From assembly GCA_041906305.1 (NCBI GenBank), contig JAYRJL010000007.1, positions 216,041 through 280,040 of the forward strand: DNA of 64,000 nt, written 5' to 3'. This stretch comes from SHVZ01 sp041906305 (lineage in GTDB: Bacteria > Pseudomonadota > Alphaproteobacteria > SHVZ01). Positions 57,953 to 64,000 of this stretch are shown here, piece after piece. The position numbers and the translations under genes were made by a program. Numbering within the stretch: the first letter of the stretch is position 1; every line of letters begins with the position of its first letter. The notes below the pieces were generated by a model. The model made no database searches and was not told the DNA's origin. It saw only the letters and a program-made list of their open reading frames with translations.

Positions 57953-59338
57953 CTAAGGCTTAGGCCAGGGTTTCTGCGCCGGGCGCAGCTTCTCGTAGGC
58001 GCGGCTGACGCGGAGAACGCCGAGGTCGTCGAATCGCTGGCCGACGATCTGCAGGCCGATCGGCAAGCCGGACTTCGTGTAGCCGCAGTTGATCGAGGCC
58101 GCCGGCTGCTCCGACATGTTGAACGCGACCGTGAAGCCGATGTGCTCCAGCGGCTTCAGGAAGTCGTCGGTCGGGCTCGGCAGCTCCGCCGCATAGGCGA
58201 CGTTCGGCGCGGTCGGTGACAGCACGTAGTCGTAGGCGAGCGAAGCGTTGTTGGCGGCGGCGCGCATCGCCATGAACTGGCCGAAATTCTGGAACACCTG
58301 CTCGCCGGTCTGGCCTTCCGACGACATCGCCCAGCCGGCGATGTAGGGCAGCACCTTGGCGCGCCGCGCCGGCGGCAGCGCCATCAGGTCGATGCGCGCG
58401 CGCATGCGCCAGAAGTGGTCGACGCCATCCAGCATCGTGCGCGTGAGGAACGGCTTCATCGGCTCGACGATCGCGCCAGCCTGTTCGAGTGTTTTCGCGG
58501 CGGCCTTCACCGCCTCGGTCACTTCGGGATCGACGGGCAGCCCGCATCCCGCTTCGAGCATCAGGCCGAAGCGAAGCCCCTTCACGTCACGATCTAGGTT
58601 GAGCCAGTCGAAGGCCTCGTAGGGCAGGCTCATGTGATCGCGCGCATCGGGGTGCGAGAGCACGTTCATCATCAGCGCGGAGTCGGTGACCGTGCGGGTC
58701 ATCGGGCCGGCGACGCGGCCCATGTAGGGCGGATCGATCGGGATGCGCCCGAGGCTCGGCTTCAGCGTGAAGATGCCGCACCAGCTTGCCGGCAAGCGTA
58801 CCGAGCCACCGATGTCGGTGCCGACGTGGAGCGGTCCATACCCCGCGGCGGCGGCGGCACCCGCGCCGGCGCTCGATCCGCCGGGATTCTTCGTGAGATC
58901 CCAAGGATTGCGCGCGAGCTTGTGGAAGCTCGATAGGCCCGACGACAGCATCCCGTAGTCGGGCATCGTCGTCTTGCCGAGGATCACCGCGCCCGCTTCG
59001 CGCGAGCGCGCAGCCGGCGGTGCATCGACGGGGGCGGGCGTGAGCTCGGTCGCCGCGGTCCCCAGCGGCACCGCGACGCCCTTGGTCGCGATGTTTTCCT
59101 TGATCGTGATCGGCACGCCGTCGAGCGCGCCGGTCGGCTCGCCCTTCTGCCATCGCTGCTCCGATCCGCGCGCGGAGGCGAGCGCGCCTTCCGGATCGAA
59201 CGCCCACATCGCCTGCAGTTTCGGCTCCCAGGCCTCGATGCGCGCGACGACGGCTTTGGCCACATCGAGCGGCGACAGGCTCTTGGCACGGTACTGTTTC
59301 AGGAGATCGACGGCGCTGAGGTCGGCAAGGTCGGTCAT
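57953..59338 (-). CDS. Amidase (amidase signature family)
   Basis: A 461-residue enzyme of the amidase signature family. The catalytic Ser-cisSer-Lys triad is visible: Lys in GVPITIKENIATKGVAV, the Gly/Ser-rich loop NPGGSSAGAGAAAAAGYGPL, and the nucleophilic Ser in GTDIGGSVRLPASWCGIF. Additional family parts are LKPSLGRIPIDPP and NMSEQPAASINCGYTKSGLP. It hydrolyses an amide or ester; substrate unknown and it is not GatA, as no gatB/gatC lie nearby. No signal peptide. It stands alone between the receiver gene and ftsB. Confidence 0.92.
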   Translation of the reverse strand: MTDLADLSAVDLLKQYRAKSLSPLDVAKAVVARIEAWEPKLQAMWAFDPEGALASARGSEQRWQKGEPTGALDGVPITIKENIATKGVAVPLGTAATELTPAPVDAPPAARSREAGAVILGKTTMPDYGMLSSGLSSFHKLARNPWDLTKNPGGSSAGAGAAAAAGYGPLHVGTDIGGSVRLPASWCGIFTLKPSLGRIPIDPPYMGRVAGPMTRTVTDSALMMNVLSHPDARDHMSLPYEAFDWLNLDRDVKGLRFGLMLEAGCGLPVDPEVTEAVKAAAKTLEQAGAIVEPMKPFLTRTMLDGVDHFWRMRARIDLMALPPARRAKVLPYIAGWAMSSEGQTGEQVFQNFGQFMAMRAAANNASLAYDYVLSPTAPNVAYAAELPSPTDDFLKPLEHIGFTVAFNMSEQPAASINCGYTKSGLPIGLQIVGQRFDDLGVLRVSRAYEKLRPAQKPWPKP

Positions 59339-59345
59339 CGCGGGA

Positions 59346-59528
59346 GACTCGGATGCGGGTGGGCGAGGGGGCCATTATGGACGAGGATCGCATTCAGCGT
59401 CGCCTCCCGAGGCTTGGCCGGCGAATCTGAAACCGACCCCCAAGAATTGCCCCTAAGTCGCTGAATTTCCTTGACCAACCGATTCGCTCCGTGCGAATCA
59501 TCACGCATGGTGATTCGGCGCATGATTC
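59346..59528. promoter_or_regulatory. Cluster of six GANTC sites upstream of ftsB
   Basis: GANTC occurs at 59346, 59423, 59481, 59495, 59512 and 59524, four of them within 48 bases. GANTC is the CcrM methylation site used with GcrA for cell-cycle control in alphaproteobacteria. CGAATCATCA (59494-59503) pairs with TGGTGATTCG (59508-59517) around CGCA, with one T-G pair, overlapping the ATG at 59507. TTGACC at 59471-59476 could be a -35 box. Confidence 0.5.
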
Positions 59529-59833
59529 GTCGTGCCTTGGAGCGGATCGTTGGTCCGATGATCGGCTGTCTCGCCGTCGCCTACTTCGCCTATCACCTAG
59601 TCAACGGCGAGCGCAGCCTGCTCGCCTGGCGCCATATGGACGTCGAGATCACCGAGGCGGAGACCCGTCTCGCCGCCCTCCAGGGCGAGCGCACCGCGCT
59701 CGAGCGTCGCGCCAGCCTGCTGCGCCCCGACCATCTCGATCCCGACATGCTCGAGGAGCGCGCTCGCGCCGTCCTCAACTTCGCGCGTCCCGACGAGGTC
59801 GTCGTGCTCGCGCCGCGGAAGCCGAAGGGCTGA
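59507..59833 (+). CDS. ftsB: Cell-division protein FtsB-like (septum formation initiator)
   Basis: About 108 residues from ATG 59507; ATG 59522 is an alternative. A basic N-terminus (MVIRRMIRRALERI) precedes one membrane helix (VGPMIGCLAVAYFAYHLVNG), then a periplasmic coiled coil (ITEAETRLAALQGERTALER) and the end motif LLRPDHLDPDMLEERARAVL with NFARPDEVVVL, typical of DivIC/FtsB proteins in alphaproteobacteria. It joins the FtsQBL divisome complex. Synteny with eno upstream and pdhA downstream, though interrupted, supports it. Confidence 0.88.
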   Translation: MVIRRMIRRALERIVGPMIGCLAVAYFAYHLVNGERSLLAWRHMDVEITEAETRLAALQGERTALERRASLLRPDHLDPDMLEERARAVLNFARPDEVVVLAPRKPKG

Positions 59834-59875
59834 CCTTCGGCTAAGGTCGCCTCCACCGACGGAGGCATTCACCTG

Positions 59876-60511
59876 ATGGCTCGGCCGATCGTCTACGGCG
59901 CCCGTTACAGCGTCTATGTGCGAAGCGTATTGCTGGCGCTGACCGAGAAGGGCGTCGCGCACGACGTGGTCGAGGTGGACGTCTTCGCCGCGGACGGTCC
60001 TTCGGTGGAGCACCTCGCGCGCCATCCCTTCGGCAAGATACCGGCTTTCGAGCATGACGGCTTCCTGCTCTACGAGACGCCCGCGATCGCACGCTATGTC
60101 GACGAGGCGTTTCCGGGGCCGGCGCTGCAACCGGTCGATGTCCGAGACCGTGCGCGGATGATGCAGTCGATCGGCATCCTCGACAGCTACGCCTATCGCC
60201 GATGGGTCTGGGACATCTATGTCGAGCGCGTCTCGGTGCCCAAGCGGGGACAGGTCTCCGACGAGGCGAAGATCGCCGCGGCGCTGCCGAAGGCGGACGC
60301 GGCGGCTCGGGCTCTCGATGACCTCCTGGAAGGTCGGCCGTTCCTTGCCGGGGAGGCGATCAGCCTTGCCGATCTCCATGCCGCGCCGATGCTGGGATAC
60401 TTCGAGCGCGCCCCCGAAGGGGCGGCGACGATCGGCCGGCACGAACGTCTGGCGCGTTGGTGGAATGCGGTCTCGGAGAGGCGGTCAGTACGCGAGATCT
60501 GCACATACTGA
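59876..60511 (+). CDS. Glutathione S-transferase family protein
   Basis: A 211-residue GST-fold protein with GGAGG upstream of ATG 59876. The N-terminal thioredoxin-like domain holds VYGARYSVYVRSVLLALTEK, the cis-Pro motif FGKIPAFEHDGFLLYETPAI and ARYVDEAFPG. The C-terminal helical domain has GEAISLADLHAAPMLGYFER and LARWWNAVSERRSVREI. It uses or binds glutathione; the substrate is unknown. It is inserted between ftsB and the pdh operon. Confidence 0.9.
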   Translation: MARPIVYGARYSVYVRSVLLALTEKGVAHDVVEVDVFAADGPSVEHLARHPFGKIPAFEHDGFLLYETPAIARYVDEAFPGPALQPVDVRDRARMMQSIGILDSYAYRRWVWDIYVERVSVPKRGQVSDEAKIAAALPKADAAARALDDLLEGRPFLAGEAISLADLHAAPMLGYFERAPEGAATIGRHERLARWWNAVSERRSVREICTY

Positions 60512-60798
60512 AAATGCACAAACAGACAGGTCGGTATAATTAGTGAGATCATCTCGCGAACGCGACATTCCCGGTCGGGTAACCGTCTGTCGCGCACCCT
60601 GATCGATGATCCTCTTTCTTTCGCCGGGAAAGCGCTGCAAGTAACAAAACGCCGAATTCCGGGGATTTCGATAACGATCGCAAGAAAAGGTATTGCTGCA
60701 ACGCAGCATCAATACTTGCAGTGCCTTGTTATTTCAGGGCTTTCGCGTTACGTCTTCTGTCATCTGGACCCGATCTCGACAGACCTCGCGGGGAGCAA
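60512..60798 (+). promoter_or_regulatory. Promoter and structured leader of the pdh operon
   Basis: This AT-richer 287-base gap has a perfect TATAAT at 60535-60540 overlapped by ACAGAC-AG-GTCGGT (60521-60534), a possible repressor site. Downstream, CTGCAAGTA (60635-60643) pairs with TACTTGCAG (60713-60721), and between them GTATTG-CTGC-AAC-GCAG-CAT-CAATAC (60690-60715) forms a local hairpin that competes with it. If transcription starts near 60547, the leader would be about 250 bases. No coding frame is seen. Confidence 0.45.
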
Positions 60799-61803
60799 AT
60801 GGCAAAGACCAAGAAGGGCGAGCGGGGCGACAACAGCAAGTCCGCCTCCGTGGCCGAATTGCTCAAATATTACCATGACATGCTCTTGATCCGCCGCTTC
60901 GAGGAGCGGGCCGGTCAGCTATACGGCATGGGTCTGATCGGCGGGTTCTGCCACCTCTACATCGGCCAGGAGGCCGTGGTGGTCGGCATGCAGGCGGCGA
61001 TCACGGGCGACGACGCCGTGGTCACGAGCTACCGCGACCACGGCCACATGCTCGCCTGCGGCATGGATCCGCGCGGCGTGATGGCCGAGCTCACCGGCCG
61101 CATCGGAGGCTACTCGAAGGGCAAGGGCGGCTCGATGCACATGTTCAGCCGCGAGAAGAACTTCTTCGGCGGCCACGGCATCGTCGGCGCACAGGTGCCG
61201 ATCGGCACCGGCATCGCCTTCGCCCATAAGTACAACGGCGAGAAGCGCGTCAGCCTGACCTATTTCGGCGACGGCGCCGTCAACCAGGGCCAAGTCTACG
61301 AGAGCCTGAACATGGCGGCGCTCTGGAAGCTGCCTTGCATCTACGTCATCGAGAACAACAAGTACGCGATGGGCACCTCGGTCGAGCGCTCCGCCGCCGG
61401 ACAGGCGCTGGCCGAGCGCGGCCGGGCCTACGGCATCCCGGGCGAACAGGTCGACGGCATGGACGTGCTTGCGGTCAAGGAAGCTGGCGAGCGCGTCGTC
61501 GAGGCGGCGAAGGCCGGCGAAGGGCCCGCGATCCTCGAGGTCATGACCTATCGCTATCGCGGCCATTCGATGTCGGACCCGGCCAAGTACCGGACCAAGG
61601 AAGAAGTCGACAAGATGCGGACCGAGCGCGATCCCATCAATCACGTCCGCGACCTGCTTCTCGCCCAAGGCAAGAGCGAGGACGATCTCAAGAAGATCGA
61701 CAAGGAGATCCGCGACATCGTCGCGGATTCAGCCGACTTCGCGCAGACGAGCCCCGAGCCGCCCGAGTCCGAGCTCTACACCGACATCCTGGTCGAGGCC
61801 TGA
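60799..61803 (+). CDS. pdhA: Pyruvate dehydrogenase E1 component, alpha subunit
   Basis: A 334-residue E1 alpha subunit of mitochondrial/alphaproteobacterial type. ATG 60799 has GGGAG directly upstream. The N-terminus is charged (MAKTKKGERGDNSKSASVAE), followed by YYHDMLLIRRFEERAGQLYG, YIGQEAVVVGMQAAI, the TPP motif GDGAVNQGQVYESLNMAALW with closing IENNKYAMGTS, and YRYRGHSMSDPAKYRTKEEV. It decarboxylates pyruvate with thiamine diphosphate and forms a heterotetramer with PdhB, encoded three bases downstream. Confidence 0.97.
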   Translation: MAKTKKGERGDNSKSASVAELLKYYHDMLLIRRFEERAGQLYGMGLIGGFCHLYIGQEAVVVGMQAAITGDDAVVTSYRDHGHMLACGMDPRGVMAELTGRIGGYSKGKGGSMHMFSREKNFFGGHGIVGAQVPIGTGIAFAHKYNGEKRVSLTYFGDGAVNQGQVYESLNMAALWKLPCIYVIENNKYAMGTSVERSAAGQALAERGRAYGIPGEQVDGMDVLAVKEAGERVVEAAKAGEGPAILEVMTYRYRGHSMSDPAKYRTKEEVDKMRTERDPINHVRDLLLAQGKSEDDLKKIDKEIRDIVADSADFAQTSPEPPESELYTDILVEA

Positions 61804-61806
61804 GCC

Positions 61807-63153
61807 ATGCCGATCGACATCCTTATGCCGGCGCTCTCGCCGACGATGACCGAGGGTAAGATCGCCCGCTGGCTGAAAGCCGTCGGCGACGACGTGAAGT
61901 CCGGCGACGTGCTCGCCGAGATCGAGACCGACAAGGCGACGATGGAGGTGGAGGCGGTCGATGAGGGCCGGCTCGACACGATCCTCGTGCCCGAAGGCAC
62001 CGAGGGCGTGAAGGTCAACACGCCGATCGCCCGCCTCGCCGGCGGCAGCGAGGCGGCCGCTCCGGCGCCGAAGTCCGAAGCGAAACCTGCACCGCCAGTC
62101 GCGCCGGCCCCGGCCGCGCCGAAGGCGCCTGTCGCCACAGCGCCGGCCGAGAAGGAATACTCCGGCCCGACCGCGACGATGACCGTGCGCGAGGCTCTCC
62201 GCGACGCGATGGCGGAGGAGATGCGGCGCGACGAGAAGGTGTTCCTGATGGGCGAGGAAGTCGCCCAGTACCAGGGCGCCTACAAGATCAGCCAGGGCCT
62301 CCTGCAGGAATTCGGCGAGCGCCGCGTCGTCGACACGCCGATCACCGAGCAGGGCTTCGCCGGGCTCGCCGTCGGTGCCGCGTTCATGGGGCTCCGGCCG
62401 ATCGTCGAGTTCATGACATTCAACTTCTCCATGCAGGCGATCGACCAGATCATCAACTCCGCCGCCAAGACGCTCTACATGTCGGGCGGCCAGATGGGCT
62501 GCCCGATCGTCTTCCGCGGGCCCAATGGCGCGGCCGCACGCGTCGCCGCCCAGCACAGCCAGTGCTACGCTTCGTGGTACGCGCACTGCCCGGGTCTCAA
62601 GGTGGTCTCGCCCTACACGGCGGGCGACGCCAAGGGCCTGCTCAAGTCGGCGATCCGCGATCCGAACCCGATCATCTTCCTCGAGAACGAGGTCCTCTAC
62701 GGCCAGTCCTTCGAGGTCCCGACCGAGGGCGACCACATCGTTCCGATCGGCAAGGCGCGCGTCGCCCGCAAGGGCGAGCACGTCACCATCACCGCCTTCT
62801 CGTTGATGGTGAAGTACGCGCTCGAGGCCGCCGAGCTTCTGGCGGCCGAGGGCATCTCGGCCGAGGTGATCGACCTCCGCACGCTGCGTCCGCTCGACAC
62901 CGAGACGATCGTCGCCTCGGTGAAGAGGACCAACCGGCTCGTCTCGGTCGAGGAAGGCTGGCCCTATGCCGGCATCGGCTCCGAGCTGATCGCGGTGATG
63001 ATGGAGCAGGCCTTCGATCATCTCGACGCGCCGCCGGTCCGCGTCACCGGTCTCGACGTGCCGATGCCGTATGCGGCGAACCTCGAGCGGCTGACCTTGC
63101 CGTCGCCGCAGCGGATCGCCGACGCCGCCAAATCCGTCTGCTACCGCTCTTAA
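61807..63153 (+). CDS. pdhB: Pyruvate dehydrogenase E1 component, beta subunit with N-terminal lipoyl domain
   Basis: A 448-residue fusion. Residues 1-78 form a lipoyl domain (MPIDILMPALSPTMTEGKIA; lipoyl Lys in EIETDKATMEVEAVDEG near residue 43), then an Ala/Pro linker (residues 80-115), then the E1 beta body from TMTVREALRDAMAEEMRRDE with VDTPITEQGFAGLAVGAAFM, FNFSMQAIDQIINSAAKTLY and VIDLRTLRPLDTETIVASV. The extra lipoyl domain on E1 beta is a hallmark of alphaproteobacteria. The lipoyl part is nearly repeated at the start of aceF downstream. Confidence 0.97.
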   Translation: MPIDILMPALSPTMTEGKIARWLKAVGDDVKSGDVLAEIETDKATMEVEAVDEGRLDTILVPEGTEGVKVNTPIARLAGGSEAAAPAPKSEAKPAPPVAPAPAAPKAPVATAPAEKEYSGPTATMTVREALRDAMAEEMRRDEKVFLMGEEVAQYQGAYKISQGLLQEFGERRVVDTPITEQGFAGLAVGAAFMGLRPIVEFMTFNFSMQAIDQIINSAAKTLYMSGGQMGCPIVFRGPNGAAARVAAQHSQCYASWYAHCPGLKVVSPYTAGDAKGLLKSAIRDPNPIIFLENEVLYGQSFEVPTEGDHIVPIGKARVARKGEHVTITAFSLMVKYALEAAELLAAEGISAEVIDLRTLRPLDTETIVASVKRTNRLVSVEEGWPYAGIGSELIAVMMEQAFDHLDAPPVRVTGLDVPMPYAANLERLTLPSPQRIADAAKSVCYRS

Positions 63154-63172
63154 GGTCGGGGAGCCTTAACCG

Positions 63173-64000
63173 ATGCCGATCAACATTCTGATGCCCGCGC
63201 TCTCGCCGACGATGACCGAGGGCAATCTCGCCAAGTGGCACAAGAAGCCCGGCGACAAGGTCTCCGCCGGCGACGTGATCGCCGAGATCGAGACCGACAA
63301 GGCGACGATGGAAGTCGAGGCCGTCGATGAAGGCACGCTCGGCGAGATCAAGGTCCCGGAAGGGACCCAGGGCGTGAAGGTAAACGACGTGATCGCCACG
63401 CTCCTCGGCGACGGCGAGAAGGCTGGGGCAGCGCCGGCGCCCGCCGCGGCACCGAAGCCGGCTGTACCGCCGCCTGCCGCAGCCGCTCCGGCACCTTCGC
63501 CGGCGCCTGCTCCCGCGGCGGCGCCGGCGGCGCCGAAGCCGATGGCAGCGTCGCCGACCTCGGTCGCGCCGGACTCTCGCATCTTCGTCTCGCCGCTGGC
63601 GAAGCGCATGGCCGAGCAGGCTGGCGTGAACCTGGGCTCGCTGCAGGGCTCCGGCCCGGGCGGGCGCATCGTGAAGGCCGACATCGAGGCCGCGATCTCG
63701 GGCGGTGCGCCGCGGGCGGCGGCCCAGGCTGCTGCGCCGCAGGCGAAGGCCGCACCGTCGCCGCAGGCGCATGTCGAGATGCCTGGGATGCCGGCCTATG
63801 ACGAGCTGCCGAACAACAACGTCCGCAAGGTCGTGGCGCGCCGGCTCACGGAATCGAAGCAGCAGGCGCCGCACTTCTACCTGTCGCTCGACTGCGAGAT
63901 CGACGCGCTGCTCAAGCTGCGGGCCGACCTCAATTCTCGCGCCGAGAAGGAGGGCGTGAAGCTCTCGGTCAACGACCTGGTTATCAAGGCGGCGGCGATC
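63173..64000 (+). CDS. aceF: Dihydrolipoamide acetyltransferase (pyruvate dehydrogenase E2), 5' part
   Basis: The gene runs off the window; 276 codons are visible. Residues 1-78 form a lipoyl domain (ILMPALSPTMTEGNLAKWHK; Lys in EIETDKATMEVEAVDEG). A long Ala/Pro linker follows, then the subunit-binding domain (RIFVSPLAKRMAEQAGVNLG, GSGPGGRIVKADIEAA, about 138-180), a second linker and the start of the catalytic core (NNNVRKVVARRLTESKQQAP, HFYLSLDCEIDALLKLRADL). It transfers acetyl groups to CoA at the complex core. E3 presumably lies beyond the window. Confidence 0.96.
   Translation, partial: MPINILMPALSPTMTEGNLAKWHKKPGDKVSAGDVIAEIETDKATMEVEAVDEGTLGEIKVPEGTQGVKVNDVIATLLGDGEKAGAAPAPAAAPKPAVPPPAAAAPAPSPAPAPAAAPAAPKPMAASPTSVAPDSRIFVSPLAKRMAEQAGVNLGSLQGSGPGGRIVKADIEAAISGGAPRAAAQAAAPQAKAAPSPQAHVEMPGMPAYDELPNNNVRKVVARRLTESKQQAPHFYLSLDCEIDALLKLRADLNSRAEKEGVKLSVNDLVIKAAAI

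Noticed and set aside
57943..57957. Palindrome CTTAGGG-G-CCCTAAG as a terminator between convergent genes
   Set aside because: The one-base centre cannot form a full hairpin, no T tract follows, and part lies inside the amidase stop region.
61807..63376. Near-identical lipoyl-coding stretches as a recent tandem duplication or mobile repeat
   Set aside because: Similarity is in the expected lipoyl domains of E1 beta and E2. The third-position differences show old divergence under shared protein constraint.
1..64000. tRNA or rRNA genes, CRISPR arrays, insertion sequences, integrase/att sites, phage genes
   Set aside because: Looked for on both strands and none could be supported. There are no transposase-like proteins, no evenly spaced repeats and no cloverleaf sequences that I could recognise.

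Overview
The window is about two-thirds G+C, tightly packed and almost wholly coding, with many 1-4 base start/stop overlaps. It looks like the chromosome of a free-living alphaproteobacterium of the Rhodospirillales/Hyphomicrobiales kind. The evidence is the core block tpiA-secG-pyrG-kdsA ... eno ... ftsB ... pdhA-pdhB-aceF with a lipoyl domain fused to the E1 beta subunit, an alphaproteobacterial PpiD, a homologue of the mitochondrial complex I assembly factor NDUFAF6, and a pim-type dicarboxylate beta-oxidation operon. No tRNA, rRNA, CRISPR array, prophage or insertion sequence was seen.

Region 1 (1-14118) is a catabolic island. It holds the end of a peptide-importer ATPase, a NIPSNAP protein, a 49-residue membrane protein behind an FNR/FixK-like box, an MmgE/PrpD protein, a DAO-type flavoprotein, two tandem gamma-glutamyltransferase-family Ntn hydrolases without signal peptides, a complete Dpp/Opp-type importer (fused double ATPase, two permeases, divergent Tat-exported binding protein) and a GlxA/AraC-type regulator. 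The two hydrolases keep the catalytic Thr but lack the residues that hold a gamma-glutamyl group in the E. coli enzyme, so the imported compound is probably something else.

Region 2 (14115-27156) is an acyl-CoA catabolic cluster. A minus-strand operon (trifunctional-type hydratase/dehydrogenase, CoA ligase, two acyl-CoA dehydrogenases, the pimFACD order) is divergent from an IclR regulator, which is followed by a full Liv-type ABC transporter and a thiolase.

Region 3 (27234-36069) is mixed: a small exported protein, a tartrate/malate-type dehydrogenase, a GNAT enzyme, three small unknown or DUF proteins, a MocR-type regulator with a flavin split-barrel protein, an MFS transporter and PpiD.

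Region 4 (36319-64000) is the housekeeping block, opened in two places. About 14 kb sits between the kdsA-eda-glycosyltransferase group and eno. It includes an oxidoreductase, an amidohydrolase, a two-gene operon of unrecognised helical proteins, an HtrA-like pseudoprotease, a P450, a diguanylate cyclase, the NDUFAF6-like protein, TrmFO and a PfkB kinase. About 3.8 kb sits between eno and ftsB: a GyrI-like protein, a degenerate receiver protein and an amidase. FtsB is preceded by a dense group of GANTC sites, and the pdh operon by a long, structured, AT-richer leader. The final gene, aceF, runs off the window.
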